Shown: positions 1-6,030 of the stretch, in pieces
How the letters are laid out: each line of letters opens with the position of its first letter
Position numbering within the stretch: position 1 is the stretch's first letter
Notes under the pieces: generated by a model
Told to the model about the DNA's origin: nothing
Databases searched by the model: none
What the model saw: the letters and a program-made list of their open reading frames with translations, nothing else
Assembly: GCA_003170875.1 (NCBI GenBank)
Contig: PMYJ01000218.1
Location: forward strand, 2,737-10,121
Reading direction: 5' to 3'
DNA: 7,385 bases
From: Candidatus Dormiibacterota bacterium
Lineage (GTDB): Bacteria > Chloroflexota > Dormibacteria > Aeolococcales > Aeolococcaceae
Made by a program: the position numbers and the translations under genes

Positions 1-513
1 AGCGGGGTGGTACCGGGCATCCGGCGGCTGGCCGCGGAGGGGCTGCCCGTGACCCTGGCGATCTCGCTGCATGCCGCCACCGACGAGCTGCGCGACCGGC
101 TGGTGCCGGTCAACCGGGCGCACCCTTTGGATGCGCTGGTCGCCGCCGCCGGCGCCTACGGGCGGGTCACCGGACGGCGGCTCAGCCTGGAGTGGTGCCT
201 GATCGGCGGCGTCAATGACGGCCTCGAACAGGCCGCGGGGCTGGTGCGGATCGCCCGACGTCTCCGCGCCCACGTCAACGTGATCCCCATGAACCGCATC
301 GAGGGGAGCACCTGGGGCCCGCCGCCGGCGGACGTGAGCCGGGCCTTCCTGCGCCACCTCGCCCAGGCGGGGCTGACCGTCACCGTGCGGGACACCCGAG
401 GAGGCGAGGCGGACGCCGCCTGCGGCCAGCTCCGGGCCTCACTGGAGCCGCGTCGCCAGCTACGAGCTGACGGAACGCTCGGCCCGCAGCGCTCCACACG
501 ACAGCGGAACTGA
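1..513 (+). CDS. rlmN: RlmN, 23S rRNA (A2503-C2)/tRNA (A37-C2) methyltransferase, 3' part
   Basis: This is the C-terminal half of a radical-SAM RNA methyltransferase; the start lies before the window and the frame is open from base 1. About 170 residues are visible, roughly half of the family's usual length of about 350. It opens with SGVVPGIRRLA, matching the conserved ST-x-G-x-VPGI segment after the radical-SAM core, then shows LAISLHA, DELRDRLVPVN and HVNVIPMN, all typical RlmN blocks. Near the end, DAACGQL contains the conserved cysteine that in E. coli RlmN (Cys355) is methylated and forms the covalent RNA intermediate. RlmN acts in the cytoplasm, modifies 23S rRNA and some tRNAs, and tunes translational fidelity. 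After the cysteine block there is a basic tail of about 25 residues without recognisable motifs. The gene converges with rpmB. The related Cfr family is less likely, because the neighbourhood and motifs are those of a housekeeping RlmN. Confidence 0.95.
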   Translation, partial: SGVVPGIRRLAAEGLPVTLAISLHAATDELRDRLVPVNRAHPLDALVAAAGAYGRVTGRRLSLEWCLIGGVNDGLEQAAGLVRIARRLRAHVNVIPMNRIEGSTWGPPPADVSRAFLRHLAQAGLTVTVRDTRGGEADAACGQLRASLEPRRQLRADGTLGPQRSTRQRN

Positions 514-529
514 CGCAGCGCTGGGCGCG
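502..529 (+). repeat. Copy A of a 28-nt imperfect direct repeat
   Basis: Positions 502-529 match positions 639-666 at 26 of 28 bases, with mismatches at 509/646 and 519/656. The copy begins inside the last codons of rlmN and includes its TGA stop. Copies are offset by 137 nt. The core cagcgga also recurs at 597-603, so the gap appears built from related units. Confidence 0.7.
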
Positions 530-549
530 ACTCCGGCCGGCGGGCCCCC

Positions 550-569
550 GCTGGGCAATGGAGCCCAGC
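550..569. terminator. Hairpin, possible rlmN terminator
   Basis: A perfect 7-bp GC-rich stem (GCTGGGC / GCCCAGC) encloses the six-base loop AATGGA, 36 nt after the rlmN stop. It is the strongest short hairpin I see in the gap between rlmN and rpmB. There is no run of T after it on either strand, so it is not a classical intrinsic terminator; that is common in high-GC genomes. It could equally be part of a structured repeat. Confidence 0.45.
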
Positions 570-638
570 TTCGGCGTTCAGATCAAGGAAGCGAGCAGCG
601 GAGGGCGGGAGGCGCACTGACGTGCGTGACCAACCGAG

Positions 639-666
639 CAGCGGAGCTGACGCAGAGCTGGGCGCG
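639..666 (+). repeat. Copy B of a 28-nt imperfect direct repeat
   Basis: This is the second copy of the 28-nt unit (26 of 28 identical to 502-529), entirely non-coding and just beyond the 3' end of rpmB. Its left flank, cgagcagcggag at 635-646, is repeated exactly at 592-603, which makes a partial third unit. Confidence 0.7.
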
Positions 667-675
667 CTGGGCGCC
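661..675 (-). terminator. Hairpin just downstream of rpmB
   Basis: A 5-bp stem GGCGC / GCGCC with the loop GCTGG ends four bases from the rpmB stop codon. It is well placed to stop or protect the rpmB transcript, but it is short, lacks a T tract and overlaps repeat copy B. The call rests mainly on position. Confidence 0.3.
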
Positions 676-679
676 GCCG

Positions 680-868
680 CTACCGGGGCTGCTTGGCGGC
701 GGTGCGTATGCAGCGGGTGCAGAGGGTCGTCTTGACCCACGCTTTGCCGGTCAGCACCCGGGTCGACTGCAGGTTGGGCATGAACCGGCGACGGGTGTGG
801 ACCTTGGAATGGCTGACATTGTTGCCGGCCATCGGGCCCTTGCCGCAGCGGTCGCATCTCTGGGACAT
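680..868 (-). CDS. rpmB: 50S ribosomal protein L28 (bL28)
   Basis: A small basic protein of 62 residues that joins the large ribosomal subunit. It starts MSQRCDRCGKGP and contains GNNVSHSKVHTRRRF-PNLQ, the hallmark block of bL28. Two CxxC pairs (Cys5/Cys8 and Cys50/Cys53) make this the zinc-ribbon, four-cysteine form; many bacteria also have or only have a cysteine-free form used in zinc limitation. The frame stays open upstream for 44 more codons, but bL28 begins at this ATG, and an AGGA-type ribosome site lies about 13 nt before it. The stop is TAG. The gene is divergent from the Asp23/fakA operon, the same arrangement as rpmB-yloU-yloV in Bacillus, and convergent with rlmN. Confidence 0.95.
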   Translation of the reverse strand: MSQRCDRCGKGPMAGNNVSHSKVHTRRRFMPNLQSTRVLTGKAWVKTTLCTRCIRTAAKQPR

Positions 869-923
869 GGTGGGTCTGGCTTCCTGAGTGACCGGAGCGG
901 CATCTGGGCCGGCCCCGGCGGCA

Positions 924-953
924 TACTTAGCGATCCGTGCACGGGCATGGCAA
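924..953 (-). promoter_or_regulatory. Candidate rpmB promoter
   Basis: On the minus strand TTGCCA (953-948; five of six matches to the -35 consensus) is followed after 18 nt by TAAGTA (929-924), a weak -10 box, 55 nt before the rpmB start codon. The spacer holds a perfect 10-bp palindrome CCGTGCACGG (935-944), which could be an operator or chance. Promoter consensus in this lineage is unknown to me, so this is a position-supported guess. Confidence 0.3.
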
Positions 954-1014
954 GCCAGGCATCGGATCTCGGCGAGAATAGCACAGAGACCGTGCCGCAT
1001 CTGGTGGGAGAGAC

Positions 1015-1410
1015 GTGACGAGCAGGCAGCGGACGGCTGGGCCCCTGGGCCACACCGCGGGGCTGGGCCGCATCGAGGTCTCGCCGCGGGTGGTGGCCTC
1101 GATCGTCGGCCATGCGGCCAACGAGTGCTACGGCGTCGTGGGCATGGCCGCCCGGGGCCTGCGCGATGGGATCGCCGAGCGGCTCAATCGTGAGACCGTC
1201 CACCGCGGCGTCGAGGTCGAGGTCCGGGACGGTGGTCTGGTGATCGAGCTGTACATCATCGCCCAGTACGGGACCCGCATCAGCGAGGTCGCCCACAACC
1301 TCATGAGCGCGGTCAAGTACGAGGTCGAGAGGACCCTCGGTCTGGACGTCATCGCCGTCAACGTCAACGTGCAGGGCATCCACCTGGAAGAGGGCGATGA
1401 CCGGCGCTGA
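1015..1410 (+). CDS. Asp23/Gls24 family envelope stress response protein (DUF322, YloU-like)
   Basis: A 131-residue cytoplasmic protein without signal peptide or membrane segment. The DUF322 fold is clear: a G-x-I-x-VSP-x-V-x-x-I start (residues 18-31), then CYGVVGMAARG (38-48), a GVEVEV / LVIELYIIAQYG strand pair and the closing VIAVNVNVQGIH. Family members sit at the membrane through partners and affect envelope homeostasis; YloU-type members are constantly encoded just before fakA, which suggests a role linked to fatty-acid use or the envelope, but the biochemical role is unknown. The start is GTG at 1015, chosen because GGTGGGAG (1003-1010) stands four bases before it and the family N-terminus is short. 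It overlaps fakA by 14 nt, so the two are surely cotranscribed and probably translationally coupled. I see no convincing promoter for it in 869-1014; GAGAAT at 974-979 could be a -10 box without a good -35. Confidence 0.9.
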   Translation: MTSRQRTAGPLGHTAGLGRIEVSPRVVASIVGHAANECYGVVGMAARGLRDGIAERLNRETVHRGVEVEVRDGGLVIELYIIAQYGTRISEVAHNLMSAVKYEVERTLGLDVIAVNVNVQGIHLEEGDDRR

Positions 1411-3268
1411 GAGCGCAGAGGCGGCCACCGGGCGCGAACCCCTCCGCGAGATCGACGGTGACACCCTGCTGGCGGGGCTGCGCAGCTCCCTGGCGTGGCT
1501 CCAGGCCAACCAGGAGCAGGTGAACGAGCTCAACGTCTTTCCCGTTCCCGATGGCGACACCGGCTCCAACATGTACCTGACCATGCGCTCGGCGGTCGAG
1601 GACGCCCAGGCGGCTCCGATGCCCTCGTCAGCCGCCTCGGTGATGCGGGCCGCCGCCCACGGCTCCCTGATGGGGGCCCGGGGCAACAGCGGGGTCATCC
1701 TCTCGCAGATCTTCCGGGGCTTTGCCCAGGGGGTCGGGGACCGGGAGAAACTGGATGCCGCCGCGGTGGCGGCGTGCCTGACGGAGAGCGCTCGGGTCGC
1801 CTACAAGGCGGTGATGAAGCCGACCGAGGGGACGATCCTCACCGTGATCCGCGAGGCTGCCGATGCCGCCCAGCGCGCCGCCTCGACCTCCTTCGACATC
1901 CGCGCCATCCTCGACGAGACGGTCCGGGAGGCCCACGCGGCTGTCGAGCGGACCATCGACCAGCTCGCCGTCCTCCGCGAGGCCGGGGTCGTCGATGCTG
2001 GCGGCTTTGGCCTGGCGGTGATCCTTGAGGGGCTGACCCGTTCTGTCGAGGAGGGGGAGGCGACGGCCCTCCGGCCCCGGCTGGTGGGGGAAAGGCGCAG
2101 CGGTGAGCCGAGGGTGCGCCGGCCCGACGAGCCGAACCTGACCCCCGACGACCAGGGCGTTGCGCTCCCGAGCGGGAAGGCGCCCGCGGCCCCGAGGTCG
2201 GCGCCCGGCAGGCGACGCGGTGCGGCCGCCGTCGCCGGGCGCGAGGAGGGCTGGGGCTACTGCACCGAGTTCATGATCAGCGGTCCGGGGCTCGACGTCG
2301 ACGCCATCCGGGTCGAGTTGGGCGGGCTCGGGGAGTCCAGCCTGGTGGTCGGCGATGCCGACCTGGTCCGGGTGCACATCCACACGGCCGATCCAGCCGC
2401 CCTGATCGGCATCGCGGCCCAGCGGGGTGGCCTCTCGAATCTCAAGGTCGAGGACATGACGGCGCAGCACCACGAGATCCTGGAGCGTGCCGCCCGGACC
2501 GAGGCGGCCGCGCCGCCCGCCTCCGACGCGCATCTCGCCGAGCACCCCACAGGCCGCGCGCCGGCGCTGGGGGGCACCGCGACTGCGAGCCCCCAGGCCG
2601 CGGCCTCCAGCCGTCGCTTCGCGGTAGTCGCCGTCGCCCCCGGTGACGGGTTCCAGGATATCTTCCGCAGCCTCGGGGCCGACGCCGTGGTCGAGGGCGG
2701 TCAGACCATGAACCCCTCGACTCAGGACCTCCTCTCGGCCGTCCGCGCCACGGGAGCGGCCTCGGTGGTGATCCTCCCCAACAACGGCAACGTGATCATG
2801 ACCGCGGAGCAGGTGCAGCACCTGGCCGAGGGCATCGATGTGCGGGTCGCCCCCTCACGCAACGTCCCGCAGGGGATCAGCGCCATGCTGGCCATCGACC
2901 CGGGCGGCGACGGCACCGTCAACGCCCGCCGGATGACCGAGGCGATGCCCCGGGTCTCGGCGGTCGAGGTGACCCGGGCGGTCCGCAACAGCACCGCGAA
3001 CGGACTGAGCATCGCCACCGGCGACGTCATCGCCCTCGTCGACGACGAGATCGTCCAGGCCGGTGACGATGAGGCCGGGGTCATCGAGGCGGTACTGCGC
3101 AATCAGGAGCACCAGCCGGAGCTAGTGACCGTCTACTGGGGCTCCCAGGTCGACGAGGCCGCCGCTGCGAGCGTGGTCGGCCGCCTGCGGGACGGCTTCC
3201 CGGGCATCGAGTTCGAGCTGCACCGGGGCGGCCAAGACCACTACCCGTACATCCTCTCCCTGGAGTGA
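1397..3268 (+). CDS. fakA: Fatty acid kinase FakA (DhaL/DAK2 domain protein, YloV family)
   Basis: A 623-residue cytoplasmic kinase that, with a FakB carrier, phosphorylates fatty acids to acyl-phosphate for phospholipid synthesis. Three domains are visible. The DhaL ATP-binding domain (about 20-212) has NVFPVPDGDTGSNM (46-59; Asp52 and Asp54 in the Mg-ATP site), GARGNSGVILSQIFRGF (93-109) and AGGFGLAVILEG. The middle domain (about 285-362) has YCTEF with Cys289 and HIHT with His327/His329, matching the Cys-His-His zinc site reported for S. aureus FakA. The C-terminal DegV-like domain (about 407-623) has VVEGGQTMNPST (431-442) and ILPNNGN. Usual length is about 550 residues; the excess lies in two linkers, about 213-284 (Arg/Pro/Gly-rich) and 363-406 (Ala-rich). 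The ATG at 1397 follows GGAAGAGGG and overlaps the Asp23 gene. No fakB is in the window. Confidence 0.95.
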   Translation: MTGAESAEAATGREPLREIDGDTLLAGLRSSLAWLQANQEQVNELNVFPVPDGDTGSNMYLTMRSAVEDAQAAPMPSSAASVMRAAAHGSLMGARGNSGVILSQIFRGFAQGVGDREKLDAAAVAACLTESARVAYKAVMKPTEGTILTVIREAADAAQRAASTSFDIRAILDETVREAHAAVERTIDQLAVLREAGVVDAGGFGLAVILEGLTRSVEEGEATALRPRLVGERRSGEPRVRRPDEPNLTPDDQGVALPSGKAPAAPRSAPGRRRGAAAVAGREEGWGYCTEFMISGPGLDVDAIRVELGGLGESSLVVGDADLVRVHIHTADPAALIGIAAQRGGLSNLKVEDMTAQHHEILERAARTEAAAPPASDAHLAEHPTGRAPALGGTATASPQAAASSRRFAVVAVAPGDGFQDIFRSLGADAVVEGGQTMNPSTQDLLSAVRATGAASVVILPNNGNVIMTAEQVQHLAEGIDVRVAPSRNVPQGISAMLAIDPGGDGTVNARRMTEAMPRVSAVEVTRAVRNSTANGLSIATGDVIALVDDEIVQAGDDEAGVIEAVLRNQEHQPELVTVYWGSQVDEAAAASVVGRLRDGFPGIEFELHRGGQDHYPYILSLE

Positions 3269-3269
3269 C

Positions 3270-3286
3270 GGCGGTGGCCGGCCGCC
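3270..3286. terminator. Small GC hairpin in the convergent gap fakA/TadG-like
   Basis: The 33-nt gap between the two converging stop codons holds GGCGG / CCGCC (5-bp stem, 7-nt loop), with the palindrome GGCCGGCC nested inside. It could act in both directions. No T tract follows, so the assignment rests on position and symmetry only. Confidence 0.3.
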
Positions 3287-3301
3287 TCGATCAGGTAAGC
3301 C

Positions 3302-5401
3302 TCAGGGCAGGAGCCGGTCCGGCGTCCCGCTGAAGCCCGCGAAGATCGAGAAGGTGTCACCTGCCGTCGCGGTCTTCCCGACGGAATAGGCCAGGTTCCA
3401 GTAGCAGTCGGTGTTGTCCGGGTTGGTGGCGCACCCCGCCGGCAGCGTGTACGAGGGGGGTACCGCGATCTCGAACTGGAGCCACTGGCCGTTCCAGAGC
3501 GACGATCCCCCGCCGCTCGCGGCGGTCTGGATGACGGCGTCGGTCACCTTCCCCCCAACGTCCGGGTTGCCCGAGGCGACGCTCGTGCTGGCGTTGGCCT
3601 GCGACCCGTACGTGTCCGAGGACATCGAGGTTCCCATGTCCTGAATGGAGTAGCCGGCCGGCATGGAGGCGAAGTTACCGGACGAGAGTGCGGTGCACGT
3701 GCCACCAGCGGCGTTGGGCGGCACGAATCCGACGAAGGCCGCTCCGCCACCGACGTCGCCGACGTCAAAGAGGTCCACGGTGATGGTCTGGCCCGCGTAG
3801 GCGGGATCGAGGTAGAAGATCGGGATCTCGAAGTTCTGACACTGTCCACCCTGGACCGGGGTGTAGATGGTCATGTCATCCATGGCCGAGACGCTGCAGG
3901 TGCCGCAGCCACCGCCGGTGGAGGAGACGACCCGCACCGAGTACGCCTTGTGGGCCAGGGGGTATCCGGTTGCCGCCGCCGTGGTAGGGTCGATGGTCGC
4001 ACCGTCGTAGGTCAGCGTGTCCACCTGGAGCCGGTAGTACTCGGGGGTCGAGCTGCTGTTGGTGATGTATCCGGGGGTCCCGTCGGTCGTCTGGTACAAC
4101 AGCTTGTCGTTTGGGTAGTTGGGGTCGGTACCGCTGGCGATCTGGGCGGTCGGCTCGTCGATCGACACCCAGTTGTGGAACATCACCGGGACCGCGTCGG
4201 TCACCGTGGTATCGGCCGTGTTTGTCCCGTCATTGCCCCAGTAGATGTAGCTGCTGCTGGCGGAGAGCGGCTGGGCCGGGTATTCGAGGCCGGTGGCGTT
4301 GAAGGGATAGAAGATCTGCTGGTCGACCTCGGTGTCGTTGAGGCTGGAGGCCAGCGTTCCGACCGAGAAGAGCGTGTACCCCATGGCGGCGTAGTCGTCG
4401 TGGGTCGTGCCGGTCGCCTGCACCGGTTGGGCAGTCCCACAGGCACTGCCATTGTTGCTCGAACAGTCGTCCGGGAAGTCGCCGTCATCCTCATGCAGGG
4501 TGTAGTCGGCGTTGTTGTTGTTGTCGTCGGTGTTGGGGGCGAAGCTGGGGTTGTAGACCTGGACATCCACGGTGCTGTCAGCGGGGACGGTGATCAGGTA
4601 ATTCTGGCCGCCGTTCTCGTTGGTGCCGCCGACGTTGTTCTCAGACCCGTTTAGGTAGCTGATGGTGTGGTAGTTGGCCGGGACGTTCGCCGCATTGCAC
4701 GAGTCGCTCGCTCCGAGCGGGCCGCAGCTGTTATCCCCGGTGTTACCGGGGTCCGGGGTGTACCCATCGCCCTGCGAACGGTCGACGCTCCATCCTTCCG
4801 AGCGGAGGATGTAGTAGTTGCCCGAGCTGCCCAGACCGCTCGGGGGAGTTGCGCAGTAGCCAGCCGCGACCCCGGCCATGGGGATGCCGTCGCAACTCGA
4901 GGAGGCGGAGAGCCCGGAGCCGAGCTGGTTGCCCGGCTGTCCGAGCGCGATCGGGGGCAGGTACTCGGCGGTGGCATTGCGGACGACCGCGTGTGCACCG
5001 AATCCGAGGAGCCGCAAGAAGGTGGTGGGAACGTTCACCGACACGGTGACCTCGAGCTGGTTGGTCGTGCCCGTCGGCGCCGTCACCACCACGCATGGTG
5101 ATGGGGCGCTCGCGATGTTGGCGATGGTGGTGGTGGTGGGACAGGCACTGTCGAATCCGTTGCGCGTCGCCTCTACCAGGGCTGCATTGGCGGCGGCGCT
5201 GAAGTTGCCCGGAAGATACGCGACCCCGGCCAGGGCCCCGGCCGCGGCCGCCCGCTCCACCTGATCGCTGCTGATGTAGCTCATGCCGGCGTCAACGGCC
5301 AGCCCCCCGATCGCCAAGAGCAGGACGGCCATCAGTGCGAACAACAGCATCACCTGGCCGCGCGCCGTGCGGCGGCCGTTGCGCATCGGGCGTGGCCTCA
5401 T
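3302..5401 (-). CDS. TadG-like Tad pilus/surface protein with very large Cys-containing exported domain
   Basis: A 699-residue protein with an N-terminal TadE/G-like anchor: basic MRPRPMRNGRR, then RGQVMLLFALMAVLLLAIGGLAVDAG (14-39), one membrane helix ending in the family's Ala/Val-Asp-x-Gly, followed by a short Ala-rich helix. The TadE-type glutamate is absent (Leu20 in its place). Residues about 60-699 would lie outside the membrane: beta-rich and rich in Asn, Asp, Thr, Ser and Gly, with 14 cysteines (87, 103, 170, 183, 226, 235, 313, 321, 499, 502, 521, 569, 657, 666), an acidic patch TDDNNNNADY (291-300) and FYLDPAYAGQTITVDLFDVGD (about 529-549), which resembles beta-sandwich strands. 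I recognise no von Willebrand A domain, common in other TadG proteins, and no enzymatic motif. The ATG at 5401 lies 8 nt after the previous stop, with AGGAG (5417-5413) before it. The frame is open further up to 5830, but that part is a shadow of the upstream gene. Function beyond a pilus/adhesion role is unknown. Confidence 0.8.
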   Translation of the reverse strand: MRPRPMRNGRRTARGQVMLLFALMAVLLLAIGGLAVDAGMSYISSDQVERAAAAGALAGVAYLPGNFSAAANAALVEATRNGFDSACPTTTTIANIASAPSPCVVVTAPTGTTNQLEVTVSVNVPTTFLRLLGFGAHAVVRNATAEYLPPIALGQPGNQLGSGLSASSSCDGIPMAGVAAGYCATPPSGLGSSGNYYILRSEGWSVDRSQGDGYTPDPGNTGDNSCGPLGASDSCNAANVPANYHTISYLNGSENNVGGTNENGGQNYLITVPADSTVDVQVYNPSFAPNTDDNNNNADYTLHEDDGDFPDDCSSNNGSACGTAQPVQATGTTHDDYAAMGYTLFSVGTLASSLNDTEVDQQIFYPFNATGLEYPAQPLSASSSYIYWGNDGTNTADTTVTDAVPVMFHNWVSIDEPTAQIASGTDPNYPNDKLLYQTTDGTPGYITNSSSTPEYYRLQVDTLTYDGATIDPTTAAATGYPLAHKAYSVRVVSSTGGGCGTCSVSAMDDMTIYTPVQGGQCQNFEIPIFYLDPAYAGQTITVDLFDVGDVGGGAAFVGFVPPNAAGGTCTALSSGNFASMPAGYSIQDMGTSMSSDTYGSQANASTSVASGNPDVGGKVTDAVIQTAASGGGSSLWNGQWLQFEIAVPPSYTLPAGCATNPDNTDCYWNLAYSVGKTATAGDTFSIFAGFSGTPDRLLP
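4511..4528 (-). repeat. Triplet run coding Asp-Asp-Asn-Asn-Asn-Asn
   Basis: On the plus strand four GTT triplets are followed by two GTC triplets, giving residues 292-297 of the TadG-like protein. Length changes here would stay in frame and alter the acidic Asn-rich patch. Confidence 0.6.
5125..5140 (-). repeat. Short TGG/ACC triplet run coding Thr-Thr-Thr-Thr
   Basis: Four ACC codons in a row on the minus strand encode Thr89-92 of the TadG-like protein, next to Cys87 near the beginning of the exported region. Simple in-frame slippage could vary it. Confidence 0.55.
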
Positions 5402-5409
5402 GGCACTCG

Positions 5410-6030
5410 TCACTCCTGAGGAGATAGCCGGACAACCGTGTACTGCGTGTCCGTCTGGGTGAACAGGGATAGGGTGGGGGACGTGTACTTGAACTGGACC
5501 AGGACACCCAGCTCCGCCTCGTTGGGGTGGACCTGGTCGCGCAGTGCGAGGGTGTATAGCGCGGTGCCCTGGAGCGTCCATGTACCGGATACGAGGGTGT
5601 AGACGTCGATGTTCTCGCCTGTGGTGTAAGCACCGTTGTTGGGTGGGCAGCCGCCGCTGGTGTCCGGAGTTCCGGTGCTGAAGAGCCCACCGTTGGTGCA
5701 GGAAGTGGGCTCGTAGATGGCGATCTCGGTGAGTACCGCGTTGGGCATCGTGCCGGTCAGGATCGGCACCATCTGCTGGATGATCCCCTGGTCGGCAGAG
5801 CACGGATTGGCGGCGACCGCGCCCTGGCACGCGGCGGTGGCCGTCGGGTATCCGTCGTTACCCAGTTCGGCGGCATAACGGGCGCCGGCGCGTGTGGCTT
5901 GGAGAGCGGTGTCGTTGTCGCCGATGAGCCCCGCCGCCGTCCAACCGCCGAGAAAGAGCAGGATCATGAGTGGGAGGAGGATGGCAAGTTCGACCATCGC
6001 CTGGCCGGAGCGAGGAGACCGTCGTCTCAC
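5410..6030 (-). CDS. TadE-like minor pilin (pseudopilin), second of the operon
   Basis: A 206-residue protein with the TadE signature at its N-terminus: MRRRSPRSG then QAMVELAILLPLMILLFLGGW. Gly9 followed by Gln-Ala-Met-Val-Glu14 fits the class of prepilin leader cut after Gly with Glu at +5, as shown for TadE/TadF processing by a TadV-type peptidase. One membrane helix (about 11-35) is followed by a helix with ALQATRAGARYAAE, typical of TadE-like proteins, and an exported beta-rich domain with four cysteines (68, 77, 111, 128). Expected role: a membrane-anchored minor pilin aiding Flp pilus assembly or placement. The start is GTG at 6030, overlapping the previous stop as GTGA, with GGAG (6042-6039) 8 nt upstream; the last codons carry the ribosome site of the TadG-like gene. 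The length is a little above simple TadE proteins because of the loop about 107-140. Confidence 0.85.
   Translation of the reverse strand: MRRRSPRSGQAMVELAILLPLMILLFLGGWTAAGLIGDNDTALQATRAGARYAAELGNDGYPTATAACQGAVAANPCSADQGIIQQMVPILTGTMPNAVLTEIAIYEPTSCTNGGLFSTGTPDTSGGCPPNNGAYTTGENIDVYTLVSGTWTLQGTALYTLALRDQVHPNEAELGVLVQFKYTSPTLSLFTQTDTQYTVVRLSPQE
5413..5417 (-). promoter_or_regulatory. Ribosome binding site of the TadG-like gene
   Basis: AGGAG on the minus strand overlaps the last sense codons of the upstream TadE-like gene, 11 nt before the ATG at 5401. It decides against the in-frame GTG at 5413, which is fused to it, and against the long upstream extension of the frame. Confidence 0.6.

Noticed and set aside
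502..666. CRISPR array
   Set aside because: Only two full repeat units, imperfect, with a spacing of about 110 nt and no cas genes.
514..679. T-box or other known riboswitch
   Set aside because: The hairpins invited the idea, but no T-box antiterminator sequence is present and both flanking genes end here, so no downstream gene is positioned for control.
156..857. 233-codon minus-strand frame across rlmN and rpmB
   Set aside because: It overlaps two recognisable genes and has the Arg/Pro/Ser-rich composition of a shadow.
869..1000. Upstream extension of rpmB to 106 residues
   Set aside because: The added 44 residues have no similarity to bL28, and the family starts at the ATG ending at 868.
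751..1698. 315-codon minus-strand frame antisense to the Asp23/fakA start
   Set aside because: It overlaps rpmB on the same strand in another frame and the Asp23 gene on the other strand, with no family motif.
1628..2821. 397-codon open frame antisense to fakA
   Set aside because: Shadow of a high-GC gene whose sense frame is plainly FakA; no domain is recognisable in the antisense frame.
3950..4654. 234-codon plus-strand open frame antisense to the TadG-like gene
   Set aside because: Val/Gly/Arg-rich, without motifs; it mirrors the Asn/Asp/Thr-rich codons of the opposite strand.
5402..5830. In-frame upstream extension of the TadG-like gene by 143 codons
   Set aside because: It lies entirely within the TadE-like gene in another frame, is Arg/His/Pro-rich like a GC shadow, and the TadE/G signature plus AGGAG place the start at 5401.
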